Below, piece after piece: positions 25,786-34,440 of a stretch of DNA of 50,845 nucleotides. Within the stretch, counting starts at the first letter, position 1. The number at the start of each line of letters is the position of its first letter. The notes beneath the pieces are model-generated. The model did no database searches, had not been told where the DNA came from, and was given only the letters and a program-made list of their open reading frames with translations. Location of the stretch: contig CAYPJE010000020.1 in NCBI GenBank assembly GCA_964410945.1, forward strand, positions 1 through 50,845, written 5' to 3'. The stretch comes from CAYPJE01 sp964410945 (GTDB taxonomy: Bacteria > Fidelibacterota > Marinisomatia > Marinisomatales > TCS56). The translations under genes and the position numbers were made by a program.

Positions 25786-27303
25786 ATGAAAATCAACAAG
25801 TCCCGCCTGAATACGGTATTGATTATCCTTACCATTGCTTTGGTGATATATGGTTTTTCCAATCTGGCAGTTACTTTTATCAATCGCTGGCGTGATGACA
25901 TCATCGATTCCCATTCAGTGATGACAGAAATTATCGCCCATCAGTTGCAGCAGTATTCCGAAGCCGTTTTCAGCGAGCGTGACGTACAGGATATCCTGGC
26001 TGGTGATTTGCTGGTGACCAGGGACCTGGCGTATGTCGATTCGGCCTTGAAGACGCTCTCCAATGTAACCCTGGCCGAAATTTCCGGGCTGGAAGGCGGT
26101 TTCTATCTGGCAGGATTTGATGAGTTCGTCGGTTACGCCTATCCCACCCTACCGCCCCCCAAACCGGTATATGGTCCTCCACCGCGTTCCTACGACATAA
26201 TCAGGCAGCAGATACTGGAGACCATCAATGGAAACCAGGCCATCATCAAACTGCATCAGTTTGATCCGGCGATTTTTCCCCTGGCCACTTTACCGATCGT
26301 CGTCAATAATGATATTGTAGGTGCGGCCTGGGTACGTATACACATCGAACGCAAACTACCGGCCTATCGCCTGAGGGAAATCTTAAAGGTGGTTGCCACC
26401 GTTTCGGTAACCGGATTCATAATTGCCGTCATTATCTTTTTAAACCTTCAAAAAAGAACGCGCAATATTCGCATTGGACTGGAAACGATCCAAAAAAACC
26501 CGCGCTACCGTTTCAATATCCAGGGCGGCACCTATGGCTTTATCGCCGATTCGATCAATACACTGGTAGATAACCTTGACCGCGAAAACAAAGCGCTGCA
26601 AAAACTGGAGAAGGAACTGCACCAGCGGGAGAAACTGGCTTCCCTGGGAAAACTGGTGGCTGGTGTGGCCCATGAAGTAAAGACACCATTAGCGATTATC
26701 AAGACCAGAGTACAGCTCTGGCAACGGCGTCTGAAAAGGAATAATACCAGCCCGGATGATATTATAACGCCCGAATCGATGGAACTGGTCGTTCAGGAAA
26801 TTAACCGTCTTTCCAATCTGGTCAACCGCCTGCTGGTATTTTCAAAACCGCGTAACACCAATCTGAAAGCGAAGAATATCAATGACTTGGTCCTCCAGAC
26901 CACCAGTTTTCTTCGTACGGAAAATGCCAATATCATAATTGAGGAAAATTTAAGCGCTGATCTTCCTGTCATACCGGTAGATCCCAATGCTATACACCAG
27001 GTACTCCTGAATATAATCACCAATTCAATCCAGGCCTGCGACGGGGACGGGAAGATCGTAATCGCCACTGCGATCAATCGCCCGAACAATCTGCTGGCCA
27101 TTCAAATCGAGGATAACGGCTGTGGTATTCCGGATAAAGCCCTAGATAAAATCTTTGATCCGTTTTTCACAACCAAGGAAGGTGGCGCCGGTCTGGGACT
27201 ATCGATATCCTATGAAATAATCAAGGCCCACGAAGGAACCATCTCATTCAATAATATAAATGGCGGCGGAACCCGGTGCCTGATACAATTACCGATTAAT
27301 TAA
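25786..27303 (+). CDS. Sensor histidine kinase
   Basis: The 505-residue protein has membrane helices near residues 10-31 and 203-222 flanking an extracytoplasmic sensor of about 170 residues, in which 'PTLPPPKPVYGPPP' forms a proline-rich linker. A HAMP-like segment leads to a HisKA helix with phospho-acceptor His296 in 'VAGVAHEVKTP'. The HATPase domain has the N-box 'NIITNSIQA' (~408-416), G1 'DNGCGIPD' (443-450), F-box 'FDPFFTTKEGG' and G2 'GAGLGLS'. It belongs to the NtrB/AtoS-like class paired with sigma-54 activators. The response regulator starts 14 nt downstream. It diverges from the secreted-propeller gene across a 248-266-nt shared promoter region. Confidence 0.92.
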   Translation: MKINKSRLNTVLIILTIALVIYGFSNLAVTFINRWRDDIIDSHSVMTEIIAHQLQQYSEAVFSERDVQDILAGDLLVTRDLAYVDSALKTLSNVTLAEISGLEGGFYLAGFDEFVGYAYPTLPPPKPVYGPPPRSYDIIRQQILETINGNQAIIKLHQFDPAIFPLATLPIVVNNDIVGAAWVRIHIERKLPAYRLREILKVVATVSVTGFIIAVIIFLNLQKRTRNIRIGLETIQKNPRYRFNIQGGTYGFIADSINTLVDNLDRENKALQKLEKELHQREKLASLGKLVAGVAHEVKTPLAIIKTRVQLWQRRLKRNNTSPDDIITPESMELVVQEINRLSNLVNRLLVFSKPRNTNLKAKNINDLVLQTTSFLRTENANIIIEENLSADLPVIPVDPNAIHQVLLNIITNSIQACDGDGKIVIATAINRPNNLLAIQIEDNGCGIPDKALDKIFDPFFTTKEGGAGLGLSISYEIIKAHEGTISFNNINGGGTRCLIQLPIN

Positions 27304-27316
27304 CCTGGCAATCCAT

Positions 27317-28663
27317 ATGAGCAAAACAATCCATATCGTTGAAGATGAAGCCTTCATGCGGCGCAATATCATCGATGCCCTGGCAGATAAAAACTTCAGT
27401 TTCATCGAGTCGGATGACGGAAAAATAGCACTTGAAAAACTACAGAAGCATAAACCGGACCTGCTGCTGCTGGATATTAATCTGCCGGGCCTCGACGGCC
27501 TTTCTGTTCTGAAGGAAATCCGTCAGGTATACGCGGATCTGCCGATAATAATTCTCACCGCCCACGGCACCAGTGAGCGGGCAATCCGGGCCATGAAGAA
27601 TGGTGCCTTTGACTACCTGGAAAAACCATTTGAACTGGAAGAATTTTTGATCATCGTTGAACGCGCCCTGGATTATGGCGAACTGGTGGCGGAAGTCCAG
27701 CAGCTGCGCTCTGAAGTGTCACGTGAAGCATCGATCACCGGGAATGAGATCGTTGGCCACAGCGAAGCAATGCAGGAAATTTTCAAGCTGGTTGGTAAAG
27801 TCGCTGTCACCGATGCATCGGTCCTGGTGGAAGGCGAGAGCGGTACCGGCAAGGAATTGATCGCCAATGCCATTCAGCGTCATTCCAAGCGCAAGGATAA
27901 GCCCTATATCAAGGTTAACTGCGGCGCTTTGCCCGAGACATTACTGGAAAGTGAGATATTCGGCCATGAAAAAGGCGCCTACACCGGCGCCCACTCCCGG
28001 GTACTGGGCCGCTTTGAGCTGGCCAACGGCGGCACAATCCTGCTGGATGAAATCAACAGCATGCCCCTGGCCCTGCAGGTAAAGCTCCTGCGGGTTCTGG
28101 AAACCGGAACTTTCGAGCGGCTGGGCAGTGAGAAATCGATCTACTCCGATGTACGTATCATTGCGGCTACCAATAAGGATACGGAGACCGAAGTGGCGGC
28201 CGGGCATCTGCGCGAGGATTTGTTTTACCGCCTGAACGTCGTCCGTATAACAATCCCGCCCTTGCGTGACCGCCTGGAGGATATTCCCCTGCTGGTGGAC
28301 CATTTCATTAAAAAGTTCAGCCCTGATAAGGAAATCATGCTCCAACCAGCCACCCTTGAAAAAATGCATAATTATGACTGGCCCGGTAATGTCCGTGAAC
28401 TGGAGAACACTATCCGCAGCCAGATCGTACTGGCCCATGGAAATATTTTAAACTTTGAGAAAAACTCCAATTCGATAAAATCGCCTGTCAACGAATACCG
28501 GGAACTGGGCCTGGATTTCAAAACACGGATCGCCGCCCTGGAGAAGGACCTGATTGTCCAGGCCCTGGGTAAAGCGGAAAACAAATCGCAGGCGGCAAAA
28601 CTATTGGGGGTCAACCGGCGTCTTCTGTACTCAAAAATCAGTGAACATGGGATAGATATATGA
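27317..28663 (+). CDS. NtrC-family sigma-54-dependent response regulator
   Basis: The 448-residue protein has three domains. The receiver has phospho-acceptor Asp53 with Thr81 and Lys103. The AAA+ sigma-54-interaction domain has Walker A 'GESGTGKE' (173-180), L1 loop 'GAYTGA' (220-225; Tyr replaces the usual Phe of GAFTGA), Walker B 'ILLDE' (241-245) and 'YDWPGNVREL'. The C-terminal Fis-type helix-turn-helix is 'SQAAKLLGVNRRLLYSKISEHG'. The partner kinase is immediately upstream. Targets would be -24/-12 promoters; none stood out by eye in this window. Confidence 0.93.
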   Translation: MSKTIHIVEDEAFMRRNIIDALADKNFSFIESDDGKIALEKLQKHKPDLLLLDINLPGLDGLSVLKEIRQVYADLPIIILTAHGTSERAIRAMKNGAFDYLEKPFELEEFLIIVERALDYGELVAEVQQLRSEVSREASITGNEIVGHSEAMQEIFKLVGKVAVTDASVLVEGESGTGKELIANAIQRHSKRKDKPYIKVNCGALPETLLESEIFGHEKGAYTGAHSRVLGRFELANGGTILLDEINSMPLALQVKLLRVLETGTFERLGSEKSIYSDVRIIAATNKDTETEVAAGHLREDLFYRLNVVRITIPPLRDRLEDIPLLVDHFIKKFSPDKEIMLQPATLEKMHNYDWPGNVRELENTIRSQIVLAHGNILNFEKNSNSIKSPVNEYRELGLDFKTRIAALEKDLIVQALGKAENKSQAAKLLGVNRRLLYSKISEHGIDI

Positions 28664-28758
28664 AATTCCGATAATTAATTTCCTTTGATACTTCAACTAT
28701 TCGCTGTACTATTACGATACTTATTAATAGAGACAGTGATATAAGGGGGCATTCATTT

Positions 28759-30105
28759 ATGAATACTTATCGAACACTGATAATTCTACTACTATTATTT
28801 CCTTTTTTGTTTATGCATGCGGATTCCTTTCCGCTATATTTCCAGCACGGTGCCCCAACTGATGGTTCCGCTCAGACATTCTCAACCAATCAATTGACCG
28901 GTGTGTCGATTGAAATGAATCCGGCGCTGATTGTATTTTCCAATGGTCTGATAATCAGCGCCAGCAGCCAAAAATTCTTAGAACAGTATAACCATGGTCA
29001 CTACTCTCTGACAGGAAAATTCTCCCGCTGGGGAATTGCTGCAGGTTATCGATACTTTGATTGGGGGAAAATAATAAGAATAGATGAGTTTGGTGTAGTA
29101 TTTGAGAAAATATGGTGGTATACAACTATCAGTTCGTTAGGTATTGCCGGCAATGTAACCCAAAATTCCAGTTTCGGTTTAACATTTAACTACCTGCAAG
29201 ATAATTTATATTGGGGGAACAATAACAGTGTGGCAATAGACATCGGATTTTTTATCGGGAAATCAGATTTCCCTCAATACGTCGGAACCATTCCCTCAGA
29301 TTTACCATCACACATTGCTATAAATAATCTGGAAGGAACAGAGAAATATCCACTTAGTGTGGGGCTGGCCTTGAGAAACATCGGTCCGCTTAACGGCACT
29401 GGCGAGAATAATGAACCGATACTGCCTCAATCCTTTCACCTTGGCATTGCTTATCAACCCGTAAACACACAATTAGTGCGCTTGAAAATAGGAATGCAGA
29501 TTGAGAATGATTTGATCTGCTCATTCCCTGACTCGGACTGGGATGGTGATTTAAAAATTGGTGGTTATGATAAGAATGGACAACAATCTGCTTATGGTGA
29601 GTATAATCAGGATGGCCAAATGGAAACAGCCCATGCCGAATCCTGGTACAAGAGCCTCTATCTTGGTTGGGTTGAAGAATGGTATTTTGGCGGTGATATC
29701 GATAAGGATGGAAATCAGACCATTGGTGGATATAAATGGAGCGGAGAAGAATTGATCAATACTACTGATGTTGAGCCTGGTGAGGATGGCTGGGGCAAAT
29801 ACAATGCAGAGGGCGATCTGGAAGTTGGTTCCTATAATGGCTCTTTGCGAAAACAGTTGGAAGATTTCACCTATCATTATGGTTGTGATTTATCAATTAC
29901 TCCCTATCTAACCTTGAAATATGGTATTGAATTCAGATCAAGTATAAAATTGAGGTTCTCAACAATCGGAATATCCATCGGACCACGTTTTATAAAATAT
30001 CATTTCAGTCAGTTAACAAATAAAGATAATTATTATAGCTGGAATTCCCAGGATTTCCACGCCATTGAGGTGAACATCCTGCCGTTGATCAGATTGATAA
30101 GATAA
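28759..30105 (+). CDS. PorV-like outer-membrane barrel protein with Asp/Gly-rich repeat insertion
   Basis: The 448-residue product has a signal peptide ending near 'MHADSFP' and follows an AAGGGGG ribosome site. The region up to residue ~255 reads as amphipathic strands with 'GAPTDGSAQTFSTNQLTGVSIEMNPAL', resembling the UPF0164/PorV fold, and the last ~75 residues return to strands. Between them (about 257-360) lie three short repeats, 'DGDLKIGGYDKNGQ', 'DGNQTIGGYKWSG' and 'EGDLEVGSYNGS', with calcium-loop-like Asp spacing. This is the first gene of the AT-rich part of the window. Function is unknown; surface calcium binding by the insert is inference. Confidence 0.6.
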   Translation: MNTYRTLIILLLLFPFLFMHADSFPLYFQHGAPTDGSAQTFSTNQLTGVSIEMNPALIVFSNGLIISASSQKFLEQYNHGHYSLTGKFSRWGIAAGYRYFDWGKIIRIDEFGVVFEKIWWYTTISSLGIAGNVTQNSSFGLTFNYLQDNLYWGNNNSVAIDIGFFIGKSDFPQYVGTIPSDLPSHIAINNLEGTEKYPLSVGLALRNIGPLNGTGENNEPILPQSFHLGIAYQPVNTQLVRLKIGMQIENDLICSFPDSDWDGDLKIGGYDKNGQQSAYGEYNQDGQMETAHAESWYKSLYLGWVEEWYFGGDIDKDGNQTIGGYKWSGEELINTTDVEPGEDGWGKYNAEGDLEVGSYNGSLRKQLEDFTYHYGCDLSITPYLTLKYGIEFRSSIKLRFSTIGISIGPRFIKYHFSQLTNKDNYYSWNSQDFHAIEVNILPLIRLIR

Positions 30106-30261
30106 TGTGTAAAAACAGAATAACCAGGCTGGATTTGATTCGATATAAATATAAGTATCAGAAGGATCTGAATAACCAAGCTGCTACGAAACAGTTTGAT
30201 TTTAGATTGTAACTTCCCCAACGATTATACAGGTGTGTTCCGGGGGATCAATCTATGTAAA

Positions 30262-30478
30262 CGGAAACCTTATTATCAGGTAAAAGCCCCATTTTCCAGT
30301 TGTAACCAGTCTGTAAAGACGAACTTAAGTAAACAGTAAAATTATGGGCCTGAGCGAAGAAGATAGTACATACAGTTGGTACAGTAATACGGGTGGTCGC
30401 AGGCAGCGTTTTGTCCAGTAAGTTGGCAGTTAGCAGGGCTTGGATTTCAAGAACTGTTAGCCCATCAAACACAGCATA
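30262..30478 (+). pseudogene. Decayed leader plus HTH-gene remnant (left copy of direct repeat)
   Basis: The first 74 bases (30262-30335) align without gaps to 32308-32381 with 64 identities, the last 20 bases being identical. Downstream, a frame reads 'LAVSRAWISRTV', matching 'LGVSRAWITKVL' of the intact mini-gene at 32392-32514, but stops and indels interrupt it. It is the eroded twin of that gene. The rest of the 30106-30594 gap holds no convincing gene, only the hipBA operators. Confidence 0.6.
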
Positions 30479-30483
30479 ATAAT

Positions 30484-30590
30484 CCCGTACGGTAATATTT
30501 CAACAAACTGGAATCAATTTTACACATATGTTCCCGTACGGGATTATTTTCTAGGATTAATAATCATTCCGTACTAATATTCCCGTACGG
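30484..30590. promoter_or_regulatory. hipBA operator array (CCGTACGG palindromes)
   Basis: Four GTAC-centred sites precede hipB: CCCGTACGG (30484-30492), CCCGTACGGG (30533-30542), a degenerate CCGTAC (30569-30574) and CCCGTACGG (30582-30590). Centres are 49, 35 and 14 bp apart. The last ends four bases before the hipB ATG. HipB-type antitoxins bind palindromes in their own promoter, so these are the expected autoregulatory sites. Confidence 0.75.
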
Positions 30591-30594
30591 TAAA

Positions 30595-30822
30595 ATGATT
30601 ATTAAAAACACAAAACAGCTTGGCACAATAATACGTGCCCAAAGAAAACAATTTAAAATAACCCAAAGAGATCTTGCTCTGACCTCTGGTACCGGAACAA
30701 GATTTATTAGTGACCTTGAAAAGGGAAAACAGACTTGCGAAATTGGGAAAATACTTCAAATTGTGAACTCACTTGGACTTAAGGTTTCACTAAGCGATTC
30801 TAATACTGTATCCGAAGAATAG
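30595..30822 (+). CDS. hipB: HipB-like antitoxin (XRE/Cro HTH)
   Basis: The 75-residue protein is a single XRE-type helix-turn-helix ('KQLGTIIRAQRKQFKITQRDLALTSGTGTRFISDLEKGKQTCEIGKILQIVNSLGL'), the standard size and layout of HipB antitoxins. It would neutralise HipA and repress the operon together with it. An operator palindrome ends four bases before the ATG and no Shine-Dalgarno sequence is visible, so the message may be leaderless or translation may be poor. The hipA gene begins eight nt after the stop. Confidence 0.88.
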   Translation: MIIKNTKQLGTIIRAQRKQFKITQRDLALTSGTGTRFISDLEKGKQTCEIGKILQIVNSLGLKVSLSDSNTVSEE

Positions 30823-30830
30823 TCACTGGC

Positions 30831-32089
30831 ATGGAAAACCTAACAGTTTATCTGAGTTCGATTGAAGTAGGAACGCTCCAAAAGCATCGCGGTCAATCCT
30901 ACCGGTTCAGCTATAATAAGGCTTGGCTTAAAAACAATCGCGCAATACCATTATCCAGGTCGCTGCCACTTAGTACCAGGATTTTTTCAGATAAAAAAAC
31001 CCGTGCATTTTTCAGCGGCATCTTACCAGAGCAAAAACAACGCGAAATAATTGCTGATATCCTAGGGATTAGTGAAGAAAATGAATACCGCATGCTTGAA
31101 AAGCTCGGTGGGGACTGTGCCGGTGCGGTAATGGTTTATCCAAGCGGGGTTTTTCCACCACAAGCAAAACCGCAATTACTTCGAGAATTGCCGGAGAACG
31201 ATCTAATTGATATAATAAATGAACTACCATCGCGCCCGCTAATGGCAGGAACTACCGGACTTCGGTTATCTTTGGCGGGGGCACAAGATAAACTACCGGT
31301 AGTATATTCAAATAATAAAATCTATTTACCTTTAAATGATACACCCAGTACACACATTTTAAAACCTGAACCCGAGCATTTCCCGGGGCTAGCATCAAAT
31401 GAGGTGTTTTGCATGAAACTGGCGAAACACTCCGGTTTAAGAGTACCAGATGTAGAATATTTGATTATTGGCAACAGGCCCTGCATTATAGTACAAAGGT
31501 ATGATAGAATTATTGACAAGGAAAACAACAATACATTACGAATCCATCAAGAGGATTTCTGTCAGGCCCTTGGAATTCCTCCTGACAGGAAGTACCAGTC
31601 AGAAGGTGGTCCGACCATAAAACAGTGTATAGCACTACTCAGGGATTGGTCAACTATCCCAGCAATTGATATATCTCAGTTTGTAATACTACAATATTTA
31701 ATGCGCTCATTGGGAATGCGGATGCTCATGGGAAAAACTTTTCTTTTCTATACATGAAAAACAGACGCTCTCTCGCACCACAATACGACCTGGTCTCAAC
31801 AATAGCCTGGCCCCGATTATCTAACAACCTGGCAATGACAATTGGTAATAATAAATCTGTAAATGTATTTGGAATGGGAGAATGGAAAAACATGTCCATT
31901 TCATCCAACCTTGGCTGGCCAATGGTAAAGAAAAGAATTATGGACATATCCAATCTAGTTATTGAAAAAGCAAAGGATATCCAAATATCACTAAACATGA
32001 AAAATGATGTAAGGGTGAATTCATTAAGCAATATTATTGAATCAAGAGCCAAGAGAATGTTGGACGCACTATCTTCTCAAAATATTTAG
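30831..32089 (+). pseudogene. hipA: HipA-type Ser/Thr kinase toxin, frameshifted
   Basis: Two reading frames together make one HipA of about 419 residues. The first (30831-31757) has the N-terminal HipA domain and the ATP-binding 'SLAGAQDKL' (147-155). It leaves register near 31697-31699 and ends 'MRSLGMRMLMGK…'. One extra T there restores 'NALIGNADAHGKNFS', the catalytic loop with Asp of 'DAHGK', and the Mg-binding Asp of 'APQYDLVST', read through to 32089. Without the correction the kinase active site is lost. HipA phosphorylates tRNA-synthetase-type targets and arrests growth. A genuine inactivating deletion and a homopolymer sequencing error are both possible. Confidence 0.85.
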
Positions 32090-32145
32090 ATTTAAGAGAA
32101 TAGGATTTGTGTCTACGGGCTAGGAATCCGTTGCCTATCTGAATA

Positions 32146-32178
32146 AAGAAGCCCGACTTCATCGAAGTCGGGCTTCTT
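32146..32178. terminator. Strong bidirectional hairpin after hipA
   Basis: A perfect 15-bp stem (32146-32160 with 32164-32178, AAGAAGCCCGACTTC type) with a three-base loop lies 57 nt beyond the hipA stop. A/T bases on either side make it usable in both directions. Confidence 0.85.
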
Positions 32179-32307
32179 ATTAAGCTCCCCGGGTATCACA
32201 AGAAGACGAACTTTTATACCGGTCAAATTCCATCTGTCAAACTACCAATTTGGGTTGAGTTATCGTCAAGATCCAATGACAAAGCTGAGACAATCTGTCT
32301 ATACAAC

Positions 32308-32381
32308 CGGAAACCATATTACCGGGTAAAAACCACATTTTCTGGTTGGAACCGGTCTGTCAAGACGAACTTAAGTAAACA
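32308..32381 (+). repeat. Right copy of 74-bp direct repeat bracketing hipBA
   Basis: The segment matches 30262-30335 in 64 of 74 positions without gaps. It forms the leader of the mini HTH gene that starts 11 bases later. The distance between copies is 2,046 bp. Confidence 0.8.
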
Positions 32382-32391
32382 AAGAATTCCC

Positions 32392-32514
32392 ATGTCTGAC
32401 CGTGCAACAGAATACAGACGGCGGATGCAGCAAAATGGTTGGAGTCAGGCTGAATTGGCAAGACAACTGGGCGTGAGCAGGGCATGGATCACAAAGGTGC
32501 TAAAGAGCGGCTGA
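32392..32514 (+). CDS. 40-residue HTH peptide
   Basis: An ATG opens a 40-codon frame ending TGA. The product contains a good helix-turn-helix, 'SQAELARQLGVSRAWITKVL', preceded by a basic stretch 'TEYRRRMQQNG'. Such HTH segments occur in short recombinase- or resolvase-associated proteins. It may be a complete tiny DNA-binding protein or the N-terminus of a truncated one. A decayed copy with the same leader exists at 30262-30478. No strong ribosome site is visible. The rest of the 32179-32685 interval shows no other gene. Confidence 0.45.
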   Translation: MSDRATEYRRRMQQNGWSQAELARQLGVSRAWITKVLKSG

Positions 32515-32685
32515 TTATGAGATCGTAGCTCCACCGTCGACAAATGGTGAGGTGTATCCCTAAAATGTATCCCTAATTGAAATTAGGTGATTAATAACAA
32601 TATTGACAATTACAGGTATTAAGAATCCTTGACATCTAGGTTTCATACCATTAATATTCCTGTCGTTGGAGAGGGTTTTTGTACA

Positions 32686-34440
32686 TTGGTAAAGTGTTTG
32701 AAAAACTATTTGTTAGCTAGCTATTGTTTTATATCTACATTTTTGTTAGCACAAACTACTGAACGTCGCAATCTTGCAGTATATGAATTTGAGCCTCGCG
32801 GTGTCTCGAGTGTTGAAGCCCAGGTAATTAGTGACCGGATACGGATAGAAATTGATAAACTGGGTGTTTATAATATTATTGAAAGAGGCTTGATGGAGGA
32901 GGTCCTTAGGGAACAAGCATTCCAATTAACTGGTGCTTGTACCGAATCGTCATGCTTGGTAGAAGTAGGACGCATGCTTGCAGTTCATTATATAGTTGGT
33001 GGAAGTGTATCAAAAATAGGAAAATTATTTACTATAGAGACCCGAATTATTGACGTCGAAAGTGGAGACATAGTAAATAGTGTTATTGAGGATTATAATG
33101 GGCCAATCGAGAATCTTATAGTGCAAACAACAAAGATTGTAGCAGCCAAAATATGCGGGCAAGAATCAGATGATGAATCCCTGCTGCTAACTGGTACTTG
33201 TGATTTATTAGTACAATCAGACCCCGTAGGAGGTACTATATATATTGATAATAAACCGATTGGCGATGTTACACCCTATCGGTTGGAAGGATTACGTGAA
33301 GGTGATTATACAGTACGGGTACGAAAGGGTAGCCTAGTTGGAGAAATAACAGTATCACTTAATAGAAATGATCGAAAGGAAATAAATGTAAAGCTAGCAA
33401 CCGAACAATTTATACTTAGGATTTACTCTGATCCGGATGGAGCCGATGTATTAATTAATCAGGAGAATATTGGCAAAACACCTATTGATTATACTGTTAC
33501 AGATACGACAATTAGTTATCAAGTTGGGCTTCGAAGAGATTTTAGTTTTAATCTCGTCGATACGGTTCATTTTTCAAACTCTACTATGTTGCGATTGAAT
33601 TATACTTTGGATCCCTGTGGACAAATAGAAATACCATATCAGGACGGTATTGACGTGTTTCTGAGCGACATTCCATTAGGTCAATTGCCGAATGTGATTA
33701 TCGTAGGCAATGCTTTTTCCAATAATCGGCGCTGGGTAATTGATCAACTTGATTTATCTGATTACAAGATACAAATTAACAAGAAACACCATACACCATT
33801 TTTATCAACGGTTACGCTTACGCCGATCCAACCATTAAAAAGTATTACATATAGGTTACAATTAATAAATGCAAATGTAGCTTTAAATAGCAATATAGAT
33901 GGATTTGGAAATCTTCGCGGCAATAGCTTTATTCCATTTCAATTGAATGCTGGTTTGAGTACTCAATTAACGGTGCCTTTTGGAACTTATACGCTATTAG
34001 CAACCGCCCCAGGTTACCTTACTACAAAACAAGAGTTAACCTTATACAAATCCAATCCAGATCCTATTAGTATTGTATTCATAAGACCCGATAAGACTAA
34101 AGCAATTAAGTGTTCATTAGTATTTCCTGGTTTGGGACAGTATTATTCTAGACAAGAACAAAAGGGACTGGGGCTTGCAGCTGTAGCATCACTAGGAATA
34201 GTAATCTTATCCAACTCGGTAATAAAGTATAATCAGGAACATTTAAACTACAATGATCTCGCAGATAAATACACAGACGCCAACAATATTATTGATATGG
34301 ATAAATATAAGAGCCAATTGAATAATAGTCGCGACCATTTAAATAATTACCGTTTACAGTTTATGTTGGCGTCGGCGATTACACTGCTGTCATATTCCTG
34401 GAATATCTATGATATTACACGAAGATATCCTTATGATTAA
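32686..34440 (+). CDS. CsgG-like/PEGA-domain exported protein
   Basis: The frame is open from a TTG at 32629, but GGAGAGG ten bases before a second TTG at 32686 and the signal peptide that follows ('LKNYLLASYCFISTFLLAQ') favour the latter (584 residues). Residues ~25-160 resemble the CsgG/TolB-like periplasmic domain ('RNLAVYEFEPRG', 'IIERGLMEEVLREQ', 'YIVGGSVSKIG'). Two PEGA domains follow (~172-235 'SDPVGGTIYIDNKPIGDVTPY' and ~242-305). The C-terminus (~475-575) has 'FPGLGQYYSRQEQKGLGLAAVASLG' and further hydrophobic helices, as in DUF5683-like proteins. It probably sits in the envelope and helps assemble the two following surface proteins. Its stop overlaps the next ATG. Confidence 0.75.
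   Translation: MVKCLKNYLLASYCFISTFLLAQTTERRNLAVYEFEPRGVSSVEAQVISDRIRIEIDKLGVYNIIERGLMEEVLREQAFQLTGACTESSCLVEVGRMLAVHYIVGGSVSKIGKLFTIETRIIDVESGDIVNSVIEDYNGPIENLIVQTTKIVAAKICGQESDDESLLLTGTCDLLVQSDPVGGTIYIDNKPIGDVTPYRLEGLREGDYTVRVRKGSLVGEITVSLNRNDRKEINVKLATEQFILRIYSDPDGADVLINQENIGKTPIDYTVTDTTISYQVGLRRDFSFNLVDTVHFSNSTMLRLNYTLDPCGQIEIPYQDGIDVFLSDIPLGQLPNVIIVGNAFSNNRRWVIDQLDLSDYKIQINKKHHTPFLSTVTLTPIQPLKSITYRLQLINANVALNSNIDGFGNLRGNSFIPFQLNAGLSTQLTVPFGTYTLLATAPGYLTTKQELTLYKSNPDPISIVFIRPDKTKAIKCSLVFPGLGQYYSRQEQKGLGLAAVASLGIVILSNSVIKYNQEHLNYNDLADKYTDANNIIDMDKYKSQLNNSRDHLNNYRLQFMLASAITLLSYSWNIYDITRRYPYD

Noticed and set aside
30105..30212. 35-codon frame starting TAATG at the end of the barrel gene
   Set aside because: The coupled start is suggestive, but the basic, Tyr/Lys-rich peptide has no motif and no support beyond position.
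30248..30472. 74-codon minus-strand frame across the left direct repeat
   Set aside because: It runs antisense to the decayed HTH copy; the equivalent frame is not kept in the right-hand copy.
31697..31757. Programmed -1 frameshift in hipA
   Set aside because: A possible slippery G-GGA-AAA occurs later, after the catalytic loop would already be lost; homology places the break at 31697-31699, where no slippery heptamer exists.
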